DNA of 64,000 nt from Tsuneonella troitsensis (GCF_001441535.1 NZ_LMAU01000007.1:62001-126000), one strand, 5' to 3'. Positions 8,788 to 17,870 are shown, numbered from the stretch's first letter. Made by a program: numbers and translations. The notes: generated by a model not told the origin, from the letters alone.

Positions 8788-11345
8788 GCGCCCGCGATCC
8801 CCTGGCCGAATACAACCGCAAGCGCGATTTCAAGCTGACGGCGGAGCCTGCCGGCAAGCGGGCAAGCTCCAGCGGCGGCAACCGCTTCATCGTCCAGAAG
8901 CACGATGCGACCCGCCTGCATTGGGACCTGCGACTGGAAGCGGACGGCGTGCTGAAAAGCTGGGCGGTGACCAAGGGTCCCTCGCCCGATCCCGAGATCA
9001 AGCGGCTCGCGGTGCGGACCGAGGACCACCCGCTATCCTACGCCGAGTTCGAGGGCACGATCCCCAAGGGCGAATACGGCGGCGGCACCGTGATGCTGTG
9101 GGACCGCGGCACGTGGGAACCGGTCGAGGGCAAGAGCTGGAAGGACATCGACAAGGGCCACCTGCACTTCACGCTGACCGGCGAACGCATGAACGGCGAG
9201 TGGCTGCTGATCCGCCTGAAACCCCGCCCCGGCGAAAAGCGCGAGAACTGGCTGCTGCGCAAGATTTCCGACGAATTCGCCGAAGAGGGCGACCCGTTGG
9301 TCGAACACGCGCTGACCAGCGTGCTGACCGGGCGCACGATGGCCGAGATCGAGGCGGATACCGGCGGCGAGCACTCGCTGCAGGGCAAGAAGGGCGATGC
9401 CTTCGCGGCGGAGATGAAGAAAGCGGCGAAGCACAACGCCAAAGTCCTCCCCGTCACGGGGAGGGGGACCACCCGCAGGGTGGTGGAGGGGGCGGGTCCC
9501 AAGCGCGGGGTGGGAGGATCGAAACCACCGAAATTCCGCGCACCCCAGCTCGCCACGCTCGTCGACAGCGTGCCAGCAGGCAATCGCTGGATGCACGAGA
9601 TCAAATTCGACGGGTACCGCGCGCTGATCGCGGCGGCCGGGGACAAGGTCCACGTCTTCACCCGCAGCGGCAAGGACTGGACCGCCAAGTTCGCTCCGCT
9701 GGTGGGCGCGATCGCCGCGCTCGACCTGCCACCGGTCCTGATCGACGGCGAGATCGTCGCTTACGGGAAGGACGGCAATCCCGATTTTTCGTCGCTCCAG
9801 GCAGTCCTCAAGCGCGGACACGGATCGGAGGGCGAAAAGGACAATCTCAGCTTCCACGCCTTCGACCTGCTCGAAGCCAACGGCGAGAACCTCGCCAAAC
9901 TGCCCAACATCGAGCGGAAGGAACGGCTGGAGGCCCTGCTCAAGGGCGTGCAGCCGCCGGTCCACGTGGCCGATCACGTCATCGGAGCAGGGGAGAAGCT
10001 CTACAAGGCGATGTGCGACGCCGGGCAGGAGGGGATCATTTCCAAGGCCATCGACGCGCCATACCGGTCCAGCCGCAGCAAGAGCTGGGTCAAGGTCAAG
10101 TGCACCCGGCGGCAGGAATTCGTGATCATCGGCTGGAAGAAGTCGTCCGCGAAGGGGCGTCCGTTCTCTTCGCTCCTGCTTGCCCAGCACGAGGGAGATT
10201 CCCTGGTGTACAAGGGCAATGTCGGCACCGGCTTCACGCAGGACACGATGGCAGAGCTGGCGGGCACGTTCGCCAAGCTGGAGCGCAAGACGCCGCCCGC
10301 CGAGGTCGATCGGGTATCGTCGCGCGGAGTCACCTGGCTCAAACCGGATCTCGTGGCAGAGGTCGCGTTCGCCGAATTCACTGCCGACGGCAACGTCCGC
10401 CATGGCAGCTTCCTGGGCCTGCGCGGCGACAAGAAGGCGAGCGCGGTCGTGCCCGAGACGCCCGAAAAGGCGCCCGAGACAGACGACGCGGTGACGATCA
10501 CCAACCCCGACCGGGTGATCTTCCCCGAGAGCGGCCAGACCAAGGGCGAGCTTGCCGAATACTACCAGGCCGTCGCGCCGCTGATGCTGCCATGGGCCGC
10601 GCAGCGCCCGATCAGCCTGGTCCGTTGCCCCCAGGGCCGCGGCAAGAAGTGCTTCTTCCAGAAGCACGACAGCGGATCGTTCGGCCCGCACGTCCACCAC
10701 GTACCGATCGTGGAAAAAGACGGCGGAGCGGAGGATTACCTATACGTCGAGGATGCCGCGGGTCTGATCGCCTGCGTGCAGATGGGCACGATCGAATTTC
10801 ACGGTTGGGGTTCGCGGTCGTCCGCCGTCGAAAAGCCCGACCGGATGATCTTCGACCTCGACCCCGACGAAGGGCTCGATTTCGCGGACGTGAAGACCGC
10901 CGCCAAGGACATTCACGACCGCCTGAGCGACCTCGGCCTTGCCAGCTATGCCATGCTGTCGGGCGGCAAGGGGGTGCACGTGGTGGTGCCGCTGACGCCC
11001 GGCCACTCGTGGGAAGCGCACAAGGATTTCGCCCGCCGCTTTGCCGAGGCGCTGTCGCTGGCCGAGCCGGACCGCTTCGTCGCGACGATGAGCAAGGCCA
11101 AGCGCAAGGGGAAGATCTTCATCGACTGGCTGCGCAACCAGCGCGGCAGCACCGCCGTGCTACCCTATTCGGCACGGGCCCGCGAAGGGGCGCCGGTCGC
11201 GATCCCGATCGCCTGGGGCGAACTCAAGGATTTCGACCACGCGCACCCGTTCTCGATCTCGGACGCGAAGAAGCTGCTGGCCCGCGCGAAGAGCAAGGGA
11301 TTGGCGGGATGGTGCTTTGCCGAGCAGGCGTTGCCCGAGATCTGA
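8784..11345 (+). CDS. ligD: ATP-dependent DNA ligase LigD (phosphoesterase-ligase-polymerase)
   Basis: The 853-residue NHEJ end-processing and ligation enzyme carries all three modules. An N-terminal 3'-phosphoesterase (about residues 25-150) contains FIVQKHDATRLHWDLRLE. The ligase domain (about 250-550) contains HEIKFDGYRAL with the adenylated Lys at about 274. The C-terminal primase-polymerase domain (about 565-853) contains the FDLDPDEG metal motif and SGGKGVHVVVPL. The order PE-LIG-POL is the Pseudomonas/alphaproteobacterial arrangement. The linker between PE and ligase contains translated repeat DNA (separate entry). The ATG at 8784 overlaps the stop of the MgtC-like gene. Confidence 0.95.
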   Translation: MSARDPLAEYNRKRDFKLTAEPAGKRASSSGGNRFIVQKHDATRLHWDLRLEADGVLKSWAVTKGPSPDPEIKRLAVRTEDHPLSYAEFEGTIPKGEYGGGTVMLWDRGTWEPVEGKSWKDIDKGHLHFTLTGERMNGEWLLIRLKPRPGEKRENWLLRKISDEFAEEGDPLVEHALTSVLTGRTMAEIEADTGGEHSLQGKKGDAFAAEMKKAAKHNAKVLPVTGRGTTRRVVEGAGPKRGVGGSKPPKFRAPQLATLVDSVPAGNRWMHEIKFDGYRALIAAAGDKVHVFTRSGKDWTAKFAPLVGAIAALDLPPVLIDGEIVAYGKDGNPDFSSLQAVLKRGHGSEGEKDNLSFHAFDLLEANGENLAKLPNIERKERLEALLKGVQPPVHVADHVIGAGEKLYKAMCDAGQEGIISKAIDAPYRSSRSKSWVKVKCTRRQEFVIIGWKKSSAKGRPFSSLLLAQHEGDSLVYKGNVGTGFTQDTMAELAGTFAKLERKTPPAEVDRVSSRGVTWLKPDLVAEVAFAEFTADGNVRHGSFLGLRGDKKASAVVPETPEKAPETDDAVTITNPDRVIFPESGQTKGELAEYYQAVAPLMLPWAAQRPISLVRCPQGRGKKCFFQKHDSGSFGPHVHHVPIVEKDGGAEDYLYVEDAAGLIACVQMGTIEFHGWGSRSSAVEKPDRMIFDLDPDEGLDFADVKTAAKDIHDRLSDLGLASYAMLSGGKGVHVVVPLTPGHSWEAHKDFARRFAEALSLAEPDRFVATMSKAKRKGKIFIDWLRNQRGSTAVLPYSARAREGAPVAIPIAWGELKDFDHAHPFSISDAKKLLARAKSKGLAGWCFAEQALPEI
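9446..9490 (+). repeat. REP-like double palindrome inside ligD
   Basis: Two perfect 7-bp hairpins stand side by side: CCTCCCC (9446-9452) with GGGGAGG (9458-9464), and ACCACCC (9468-9474) with GGGTGGT (9478-9484), followed by a run of purines. This resembles the extragenic palindromic repeats scattered between genes of sphingomonads and Caulobacter. Here it is translated in frame as the Gly/Arg-rich linker (about residues 221-240) between the phosphoesterase and ligase domains of LigD. Confidence 0.65.
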
Positions 11346-11347
11346 CG

Positions 11348-12139
11348 CTAGAGCCCTTCGGCGATGTCCATCCGGCCCGCATCGCCAACCGAGCTTCCCC
11401 CGTCGACGTCGAGGATGGTGCCGGTGACATAGGCGGCCGAGGGCGAGGAAAGGAACACGGCCGCCTCGGCGATCTCCTCGATCTGGCCCCAGCGTTTCAG
11501 AGGTATGCGATGCTCGCTCGCCTGCCGCAGCGCGGGATTGGGCGCGAGCCGGGCCATGCCTTCGGTCCCGTCGATCGGCCCGGGCGAGATGCCGTTCACG
11601 CGCACGTGCGGGCCCCACTCGATCGCCAGCGTGCGGATGACCTGGTTCACCCCCGCCTTCGCGGCACAGGCATGTACCTGCAATGCCATCGCCTGTTCCG
11701 CCTGACCCGCGGTGATCGCGATCAGCGAGGCGGGCGTGTTCAAAAGGTCGTGGCACGCGCGGAAGGTATTGAATGTGCCGAGCAGGTCGATGTCGACCAC
11801 CGTCTTGAACGCATTGGCCGACATGCCGAGCGCGGGGGCGAGGAAGTTGCCCGCCGCCCCCGCCACCACGATGTCGAACGCGCCGAACCGGTCGCTGGCG
11901 GTCTCCAGCGCGCCGCGGATCGCCGCGAAATCGCGCACGTCGGCGCTGAGGCCCAGGGCATGGTGCCCGATCGCCTCGGCCGCGCGGACCGCCTTGTCGG
12001 GATCGCGCCCGCAGACCGCCACGTGCGCACCGAGCGAGGCGAACCGCTTGGCTATGCCGAGGTTGATCCCGCTCGTCCCGCCGGCCACGAACGCGACCTT
12101 GCCTTCGAGCAGGCCGTCGCGGAATGCCGATCCGTTCAC
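11348..12139 (-). CDS. SDR family, 2,4-dienoyl-CoA reductase-like (peroxisomal DECR type)
   Basis: The 263-residue short-chain dehydrogenase has a GGTSGINLGIA cofactor motif near residue 20, GAAGNFLAPAL near 95, and the segment LQVHACAAKAGVNQVIRTLAIEWGP near 165-190. The last two features are those of the DECR2-type NADPH-dependent 2,4-dienoyl-CoA reductase, where the usual catalytic Tyr is absent and Lys is kept. It would remove double bonds during beta-oxidation of unsaturated acyl-CoAs, which fits the acyl-CoA dehydrogenase gene 13 bp upstream. The start is GTG (12137-12139), preceded by GGGGAGAAG. Confidence 0.8.
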   Translation of the reverse strand: MNGSAFRDGLLEGKVAFVAGGTSGINLGIAKRFASLGAHVAVCGRDPDKAVRAAEAIGHHALGLSADVRDFAAIRGALETASDRFGAFDIVVAGAAGNFLAPALGMSANAFKTVVDIDLLGTFNTFRACHDLLNTPASLIAITAGQAEQAMALQVHACAAKAGVNQVIRTLAIEWGPHVRVNGISPGPIDGTEGMARLAPNPALRQASEHRIPLKRWGQIEEIAEAAVFLSSPSAAYVTGTILDVDGGSSVGDAGRMDIAEGL

Positions 12140-12152
12140 AGCGCTTCTCCCC

Positions 12153-13316
12153 TTACATCGACCGGGCGATGAGCATCTTCATGATCTCGTTCGATCCGCC
12201 GAAGATGCGCGTGATGCGGCTGTCGCGATACATCTTTGCGATCGCGTATTCGTTGATGTAGCCCCAGCCGCCGTGGAACTGCAGGCACTTGTCGACGACT
12301 TCGCCCTGCAGTTCGGTGACCCAGTACTTCGCGATCGACGCGGTGGTTACGTCGAGCTCGCCCTTCAGCACCTTGGCCGTGCAATCGTTGAGGAACACCT
12401 TGGCGGCGGTCGCCTTCGCCTTGAGGTCGGCGAGCACGAACTGGGTGTTCTGGAAGTCCCAGATGGTCTTGCCGAACGCCTTGCGCTGCTTGACGTATTC
12501 GACCGTGGTATCGAGCGCCTTCTCGATCGTGGTCATGGCGCCGATCGCGATGACGAGGCGTTCCTGCGGCAGCTCGCCCATCAGCTGGTAGAACCCGCGC
12601 CCCTCGACCCCGCCGAGCACGTTGTCGCCGGGGATGAACACGTCGTCGAAGAACAGCTCGCTCGTGTCGGACGCGTCCTGGCCGATCTTGTCGAGCTTCT
12701 TGCCGCGGCGGAACCCTTCGGCGCCCTCGGTTTCGAGGCACATCAGGCTGATGCCCTTGGCGCCCTCCTTGGGGTCGGTCTTGGCGACGACGATGATGAA
12801 GTTCGCCAGCTGGCCGCTGGAAATGAACGTCTTCGCGCCGCTGAGGCGATAGCCGTTGCCGTCCTTGATCGCGGTCGTCGTGATGCTCTGCAGGTCAGAT
12901 CCGGCGCCCGGCTCGGTCATCGCGATCGCGCTGATGAGCTCGCCCGAGACGAGCTTGGGCAGCCACTTCTTCTTCTGCTCTTCCGTGCCGTGCCGCACGA
13001 CATAGGGCAGGATGATCACGTTGTGCAGCGAGGCGGCGAAACCGTCGACGCCCTTTTCGGCCTGCTGGTCGAGCACCACGAGATCGTGGCGGAAATCGCC
13101 CCCGTGACCGCCGTATTCGACCGGAACCGTCATGCCGAGCAGGCCCGCGGCCCCGGCCTCGCGCCAGAACTCTGCCTCGACCTGCCCGTCCTCGCGCCAT
13201 TTCTCGACCCGCTTGGCCGGCGCGTGCTGTTCGTAGAACTTGCCGACCGCATCGCGGAAGATGGCGATTTCCTCGTCCTGCATGAACTCGGGATCGGGAA
13301 CGTCTACGACGGGCAT
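12153..13316 (-). CDS. Acyl-CoA dehydrogenase (long-chain type)
   Basis: The 387-residue FAD flavoprotein shows AMTEPGAGSDLQSI (acyl-CoA/FAD contact), QRKAFGKTIWDFQNTQF, CLQFHGGWGYINEYAIAKMYRD and a C-terminal FGGSNEIMKMLIAR. The LPQERLV segment places a Glu where long-chain acyl-CoA dehydrogenase keeps its catalytic base, unlike the short/medium-chain class. It catalyses the first alpha,beta-desaturation of beta-oxidation and passes electrons to ETF. It heads a two-gene operon with the dienoyl-CoA reductase-like SDR. The ATG at 13314-13316 has a GAGAGGA ribosome site. Confidence 0.9.
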   Translation of the reverse strand: MPVVDVPDPEFMQDEEIAIFRDAVGKFYEQHAPAKRVEKWREDGQVEAEFWREAGAAGLLGMTVPVEYGGHGGDFRHDLVVLDQQAEKGVDGFAASLHNVIILPYVVRHGTEEQKKKWLPKLVSGELISAIAMTEPGAGSDLQSITTTAIKDGNGYRLSGAKTFISSGQLANFIIVVAKTDPKEGAKGISLMCLETEGAEGFRRGKKLDKIGQDASDTSELFFDDVFIPGDNVLGGVEGRGFYQLMGELPQERLVIAIGAMTTIEKALDTTVEYVKQRKAFGKTIWDFQNTQFVLADLKAKATAAKVFLNDCTAKVLKGELDVTTASIAKYWVTELQGEVVDKCLQFHGGWGYINEYAIAKMYRDSRITRIFGGSNEIMKMLIARSM

Positions 13317-13411
13317 GGAAAGGGTCCTCTCGATTGATTCTGCTATTGGCGCGAGCGTATCAGGCGGGTAGCGATCCGCAACCGAATTTTCCGCTTACGT
13401 AAAGGGCAGGC

Positions 13412-14287
13412 ATGGAACTGATTGGCCCCACCTCGCAAAGCTACATCAGCCAGCGCACCCGGCTCCATTATGCCGACTGGGGCAATCCGGATGCGCCCCC
13501 GCTGATCCTGCTGCATGGCGGGCGCGACCACTGCCGCAACTGGGACTGGACCGCCGAACACTTTCGCAAGGACTGGCACGTCATCTGCCCGGACCTGCGC
13601 GGCCACGGCGACAGCGAATGGAACAACAACGGCCACTACCCGGTGATGGGCTACGTCTATGACCTCGCGCAGTTGATCCACCAGTTGAGCCTCGCCCCGG
13701 TCACGATCGTCGCGCACTCGCTGGGCGGCAATATCGCGACCCGTTACACCGGCCTTTATCCGGACAGCGTGCGGCGGCTGGTGACGATCGAGGGGCTCGG
13801 CCCCAGCCCCAAGATGATCGAGCAGCGCCGTGCGAAGCCGTACGGCGACCAGTGGACAAGCTGGATCGACAAGAAGCGCGAGGCCAGCGCCCGCTCGGTC
13901 AAGAGATACGCCACGTTTGCCGACGCGCTCGAGCGGATGCGCGAGGCGAACAGCTATCTGTCGGACGAACAGGCCCGCCACCTCACGCTGCACGCGGTGA
14001 TGCGGAACGAGGACGGCACCTTCAGCTGGAAGTTCGATCCCCACCTCCACGCCTGGCCGCCGGACGACGTGCCGACCAAAGGGCAGCAGGCGCTATGGGC
14101 GGCGATCACCTGCCCAACGTTGATGATTTACGGCGCGGATTCGTGGGCCAGCAATCCGGAAACGGACGGCCGGCTGCAATACTTCGGCGATAACGTGACG
14201 GTGAGCGAGTACGAGCGCGCCGGCCACTGGGTCCATCACGACCGGTTCGACGATTTCATCGCGGAAGTGGCGGCGTTCATCGCCTGA
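13412..14287 (+). CDS. Alpha/beta hydrolase
   Basis: The 291-residue single-domain alpha/beta hydrolase has an oxyanion HGG loop (LILLHGGRDHCRNW), nucleophile elbow AHSLGGN with Ser at about 103, acid region YGADSW and catalytic His in RAGHWVHHD. A lid of about 70 residues rich in Arg and Lys lies between the elbow and the Asp. The substrate cannot be told; its neighbours suggest a lipid ester or acyl thioester. It is divergent from the acyl-CoA dehydrogenase operon and is probably expressed alone. Confidence 0.85.
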   Translation: MELIGPTSQSYISQRTRLHYADWGNPDAPPLILLHGGRDHCRNWDWTAEHFRKDWHVICPDLRGHGDSEWNNNGHYPVMGYVYDLAQLIHQLSLAPVTIVAHSLGGNIATRYTGLYPDSVRRLVTIEGLGPSPKMIEQRRAKPYGDQWTSWIDKKREASARSVKRYATFADALERMREANSYLSDEQARHLTLHAVMRNEDGTFSWKFDPHLHAWPPDDVPTKGQQALWAAITCPTLMIYGADSWASNPETDGRLQYFGDNVTVSEYERAGHWVHHDRFDDFIAEVAAFIA

Positions 14288-14381
14288 CGATCATCGCGCG
14301 GGAACCACCTGATGCGCGGCGGGTCTAGTCTATCACGCTCGGTCGCCAGGTCGCGTTCCGAGGCGAACGAGGAGATTGAGA

Positions 14382-14513
14382 ATGAGGAAAATTCTTGTGG
14401 CGCTCGCCGTATCGAGCGGTCTGCTGCTTTCGGCGTGCAACACCGTCCGCGGTGCGGTCGACGACGTGGAATCGGTGGGCGATTGCGCTGACGGTCGGCC
14501 CGGCAACTGCTGA
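14382..14513 (+). CDS. Entericidin-like small lipoprotein
   Basis: A 43-residue open frame with a basic N-terminus, hydrophobic stretch and LLSACN lipobox, then a short mature part NTVRGAVDDVESVGD followed by a Cys-containing tail. The NTxRGxxxDVESVGD pattern is that of the entericidin EcnA/EcnB family, the cell-envelope antidote/toxin lipoproteins of proteobacteria. A GAGGAG ribosome site lies upstream, and a strong terminator follows 25 nt after the stop. No second ecn copy is next to it. The tail with two Cys residues is unusual. Confidence 0.8.
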   Translation: MRKILVALAVSSGLLLSACNTVRGAVDDVESVGDCADGRPGNC

Positions 14514-14538
14514 TCGCCAAAAGCCAGACGAAATGAAG

Positions 14539-14575
14539 GCGGCGCCGCTCGATCAGGTCGAGCGGCGCCGCTTTC
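14539..14575. terminator. Bidirectional intrinsic terminator
   Basis: A perfect 14-bp G+C-rich stem (14539-14552 with 14558-14571) and 5-nt loop is followed by TTTC on the plus strand. It lies between the converging entericidin and AMACR-type genes and can serve both. Confidence 0.75.
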
Positions 14576-14586
14576 ACATCCGAACC

Positions 14587-15735
14587 TCAGGCGACCGTGC
14601 CGGCCTGGCGCAACCCCGCGACTTCTTCCGCCCCCATCCCCAGCGAGCCGAGGATTTCCTCGGTCTGGTCACCCGGCATCGGAGCAGGTTGTGGGGCAGC
14701 AGTGACGGTTCCCGAATAGCGCGGCGCGGGAGCCGGCTGCATTGCACCCCCGACATCGACGAACGTCCCGCGCGCCGCGTTGTGCGGGTGGGCCACCGCC
14801 TCGCTCATGGTCAGAACCGGGGCATAGCAGACGTCGGTATGCTCCATCAGCGCATCCCATTCGGCGCGGGTCTTCGACTTGAACAGTTCGGCGAGCTTGT
14901 CCTTGAGCGGTCCCCACGCCTTGCGGTCGTGCTGGGCATCGAACGCGGGATCGTCGGTAAGGCCCGCGCGGGCGCGCAGTTCGGCGTAGAACTGCGGCTC
15001 GATGCTGCCGATGCTGACGAACTTGCCGTCCGCAGTTTCGTAGGTGTCGTAGAAGTGCGCGCCGGTATCGAGCATGTTGGCGCCCAGGTCCTCCGACCAG
15101 ACGCCCATGGCCTTCATGCCGTGCATCATGCTCATGAGCACCGCGGTCCCGTCGGTCATCGCGGCGTCGATCACCTGTCCCGAACCTCCGCGCGCGACGT
15201 TGAGCAGGGCCGCGACCATCCCGAACGCGAGCATCATCCCACCGCCGCCGAAATCGCCGACCATGTTGATCGGCGGGGTCGGCTTGCCTCCGGCGCGGCC
15301 GAAATGCGCCAGCGCCCCGGCGAGCGCGATGTAGTTGATGTCGTGCCCGGCATAGGGGGCATAGGGCCCCGTCTGGCCCCAGCCGGTCATGCGCCCATAG
15401 ACAAGCTTCGGATTGTCGCCGAGCAGTTCGTCCGGACCCAGGCCGAGCCGCTCCATCACTCCGGGGCGAAAGCCCTCTATGATCCCATCGGCGCTGGCGC
15501 ACAGTTTCCGGGCCAGCGCGACGCCCTCGGCGCTCTTGAGGTCGATCGCGATCGACTTGCGCCCGCGGGCGAGCACGTCCCTGGATGTCACCGGTTGCGA
15601 GCCTCCGCGCGTTCCGCTGGCCCGGTCGATCCGGATCACCTCGGCACCATGGTCGGCGAGCATCATCCCGCAGAACGGCCCCGGACCGATGCCCGCGAAC
15701 TCGACGATGCGGATGCCGGCAAGAGGTCCCGCCAT
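14587..15735 (-). CDS. CaiB/BaiF CoA-transferase family, alpha-methylacyl-CoA racemase type
   Basis: The 382-residue family III CoA-transferase fold protein lacks the Asp of true transferases and has the alpha-methylacyl-CoA racemase residues: His in AGHDINY, Asp in MVGDFGGGGM and Glu in GSIEPQFY. AMACR epimerises 2-methyl-acyl-CoAs so that branched chains or sterol side chains can enter beta-oxidation. It lies 4 nt downstream of a crotonase gene, in one operon divergent from a thiolase gene, which supports this role. N-terminal PLAGIRIVEFAGIGPGPF is family-typical. Confidence 0.88.
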   Translation of the reverse strand: MAGPLAGIRIVEFAGIGPGPFCGMMLADHGAEVIRIDRASGTRGGSQPVTSRDVLARGRKSIAIDLKSAEGVALARKLCASADGIIEGFRPGVMERLGLGPDELLGDNPKLVYGRMTGWGQTGPYAPYAGHDINYIALAGALAHFGRAGGKPTPPINMVGDFGGGGMMLAFGMVAALLNVARGGSGQVIDAAMTDGTAVLMSMMHGMKAMGVWSEDLGANMLDTGAHFYDTYETADGKFVSIGSIEPQFYAELRARAGLTDDPAFDAQHDRKAWGPLKDKLAELFKSKTRAEWDALMEHTDVCYAPVLTMSEAVAHPHNAARGTFVDVGGAMQPAPAPRYSGTVTAAPQPAPMPGDQTEEILGSLGMGAEEVAGLRQAGTVA

Positions 15736-15739
15736 CGCT

Positions 15740-16513
15740 TTACTTGCCCTTCCAGTTGGGCGCGCGCTTCTCGGCGAAGGCGAGGCTGCCTTCGCGCGCG
15801 TCCTCGCTCATGAAGACCTGCGGCATCAGTTCCGCCTGCTTGTTCCAGCGGTCGGCGTAGGACCAGTCGGGCGATTCGTTGATCACCTGCTTCGACACGC
15901 GCACCGCGACCGGCCCGTTGGCGGTAACCTTTGCCGCGAGCTCAAGCGCGGCATCGAGCGCCGCCCCATCGGTGACGCGGTTGACCAGGCCGAGGTCGTA
16001 GGCGCGCTGGGCGTCGATGAATTCGCCGGTCAGCGCCAGTTCCATCGCGATCTTGGGCGGGATCATCTGCGGCAGTTTCACCAGGCCGCCAGCCGCTGCC
16101 GCGAGCCCGCGCTTGGCTTCCGGAATGCCGAACTTCGCGTTCGCATTGGCGACGACCAGGTCGCAACTGATCATCAGTTCGAACCCGCCCGCGAGCGCGT
16201 ATCCCTCGACTGCGGCGATCAGCGGCTTGACCGGCCCTTTCTCGGTGATCCCGCCGAAACCGCGCCCGTCGACGCTGGGTCGCTCGCCACGCAGGAAGCC
16301 CTTCAGGTCCATCCCCGAACAGAACGTACCGCCGGCACCGGTCAAAATTGCGACCCGCAGGCTGTCGTCGCTATCCAGCCGGTCCATCGCCGCGGCGATG
16401 CCCTGCGCCGCGGCCTGGTTCATCGCGTTCTTCGCTTCGGGCCGGTTGATCGTGACGATCAGCACGCCGTCACGCACTTCGGTCAGCAGTTCTGCAGTCT
16501 CGGCTTCCGACAA
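15740..16513 (-). CDS. Enoyl-CoA hydratase/isomerase (crotonase) family protein
   Basis: This 257-residue crotonase has an oxyanion-hole region TFCSGMDLKGF and AAVEGYALAGGFELMISCD, and a Glu in the GIPEAKRGL segment at the usual catalytic position. It probably hydrates enoyl-CoAs in beta-oxidation alongside the AMACR-type protein just downstream. I chose the TTG at 16511-16513 because GGGAG sits 7 nt upstream and the resulting length is normal for the family. A GTG at 16519 lies too close to that site, and the frame also extends to a TTG at 16564. Confidence 0.85.
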   Translation of the reverse strand: MSEAETAELLTEVRDGVLIVTINRPEAKNAMNQAAAQGIAAAMDRLDSDDSLRVAILTGAGGTFCSGMDLKGFLRGERPSVDGRGFGGITEKGPVKPLIAAVEGYALAGGFELMISCDLVVANANAKFGIPEAKRGLAAAAGGLVKLPQMIPPKIAMELALTGEFIDAQRAYDLGLVNRVTDGAALDAALELAAKVTANGPVAVRVSKQVINESPDWSYADRWNKQAELMPQVFMSEDAREGSLAFAEKRAPNWKGK

Positions 16514-16616
16514 GGTCACTCTCCCATTTCGCTTTGCAACTGGTCTTGTGCCGGTTGTCCCCAAGGCTTACGCTTGCGTCAACCTGATTCCCGATAACGA
16601 GAGAGGATTTGACGAC

Positions 16617-17870
16617 ATGGCCGAGGCCTACATCATCGATGCGGTTCGCACGCCCCGCGGCGTGGGCAAGCCCGGCAAGGGCGCGCTGAGCCACCTGCAC
16701 CCGCAGCACCTCGCCGCCACCGTCCTCAAGGCGATCAAGGAGCGCAACCACCTCGACACGGCGACGGTCGACGACATCGTCTGGTCGACGAGCAGCCAGA
16801 ACGGCAAGCAGGGCGGCGACCTCGGGCGCATGGCGGCGCTGTCGGCAGGCTACGATGTGAAGGCCAGCGGCACCACGCTGGACCGGTTCTGCGGCGGCGG
16901 GATCAGCGCGGTCAACTTCGCTGCCGCCAGCGTGATGAGCGGGATGGAAGACTGCGTCATCGCGGGCGGCACCGAGATGATGAGCTACACCGCCGCCTAT
17001 GCCGCCGAGCAGGCCAACGCGGGACTTCCGCCGCGCCTGATGGGTTCGGGCCACGAGGCGCTCGACGAGCTCCACCCGCAGAGCCACCAGGGCGTGTGCG
17101 GCGATGCCATCGCGACGATCGAGGGGATCGATCGCCAGGCGCTCGACGACCTGGCGCTCGTCAGCCAGCAGCGCGCCGACCGCGCGATCAAGGAAGGCCG
17201 CTTCGACAAGTCGTTGGTGCCGGTCCACAATCCGGACGGAACGGTGGCACTGGACCGCGAGGAGTTTCCCCGGCCCGAGACCACTGCCGAAGGTCTCGCC
17301 GCCCTCCAGCCGAGCTTTGCCAAGATCGCCGACTTCGAGATCGGCGGGACGACGTTCCGCAAGCAGATCAACCGGCGCTATCCCGATCTCGAGATCCAGC
17401 ATTTCCACCATGCGGGCAACAGCTCGGGCGTGGTCGACGGCGCGGCGGCGCTGCTGATCGCCTCGCCCGAGTACGCCGAAAAGAACGGCCTCAAGCCGCG
17501 GGCGCGCATCGTGGCCTACTGCAACCAGGGCGACGATCCGACGCTGATGCTCAACGCGCCGGTTCCGGCGGCGAAGAAGGTGCTCGAGAAAGCCGGTCTG
17601 ACCAAGGACGATATCGACGTCTGGGAGATCAACGAGGCGTTCGCGGTCGTGGCCGAGAAGTTCATCCGCGACCTCGATCTGGACCGCGAGAAGGTCAACA
17701 TCAACGGCGGCGCGATGGCGCTGGGCCACCCGATCGGCGCGACCGGATCGATCTTGGTCGGCACCGCGCTCGACGAACTCGAACGCTCGGGCGGCCGCTA
17801 TGGCCTGATCACCATGTGCGCGGCCGGCGGCATGGCCCCGGCCCTGATCATCGAGCGGATCGAGGGGTAG
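16617..17870 (+). CDS. Acetyl-CoA C-acyltransferase (thiolase)
   Basis: The 417-residue thiolase has an active-site Cys at about residue 92 in DRFCGGGISA, and the C-terminal pair GHPIGATG (His) and CAAGGMAP (Cys). It cleaves 3-ketoacyl-CoA to acetyl-CoA plus shortened acyl-CoA, or condenses acetyl-CoA. A GAGAGGA ribosome site precedes the ATG. It is divergent from the crotonase-AMACR operon, completing a local beta-oxidation set apart from 3-hydroxyacyl-CoA dehydrogenase, which is not in the window. Confidence 0.92.
   Translation: MAEAYIIDAVRTPRGVGKPGKGALSHLHPQHLAATVLKAIKERNHLDTATVDDIVWSTSSQNGKQGGDLGRMAALSAGYDVKASGTTLDRFCGGGISAVNFAAASVMSGMEDCVIAGGTEMMSYTAAYAAEQANAGLPPRLMGSGHEALDELHPQSHQGVCGDAIATIEGIDRQALDDLALVSQQRADRAIKEGRFDKSLVPVHNPDGTVALDREEFPRPETTAEGLAALQPSFAKIADFEIGGTTFRKQINRRYPDLEIQHFHHAGNSSGVVDGAAALLIASPEYAEKNGLKPRARIVAYCNQGDDPTLMLNAPVPAAKKVLEKAGLTKDDIDVWEINEAFAVVAEKFIRDLDLDREKVNINGGAMALGHPIGATGSILVGTALDELERSGGRYGLITMCAAGGMAPALIIERIEG

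Noticed and set aside
9033-10700. 555-codon minus-strand open frame opposite ligD
   Set aside because: Composition without domains; ligD on the plus strand shows all three modules.
11712-13337. 541-codon plus-strand open frame opposite the acyl-CoA dehydrogenase
   Set aside because: Shadow; the minus-strand frame has all dehydrogenase signatures.
16470-17729. 419-codon minus-strand open frame opposite the thiolase
   Set aside because: Shadow of the thiolase gene, which carries Cys-His-Cys active-site motifs.
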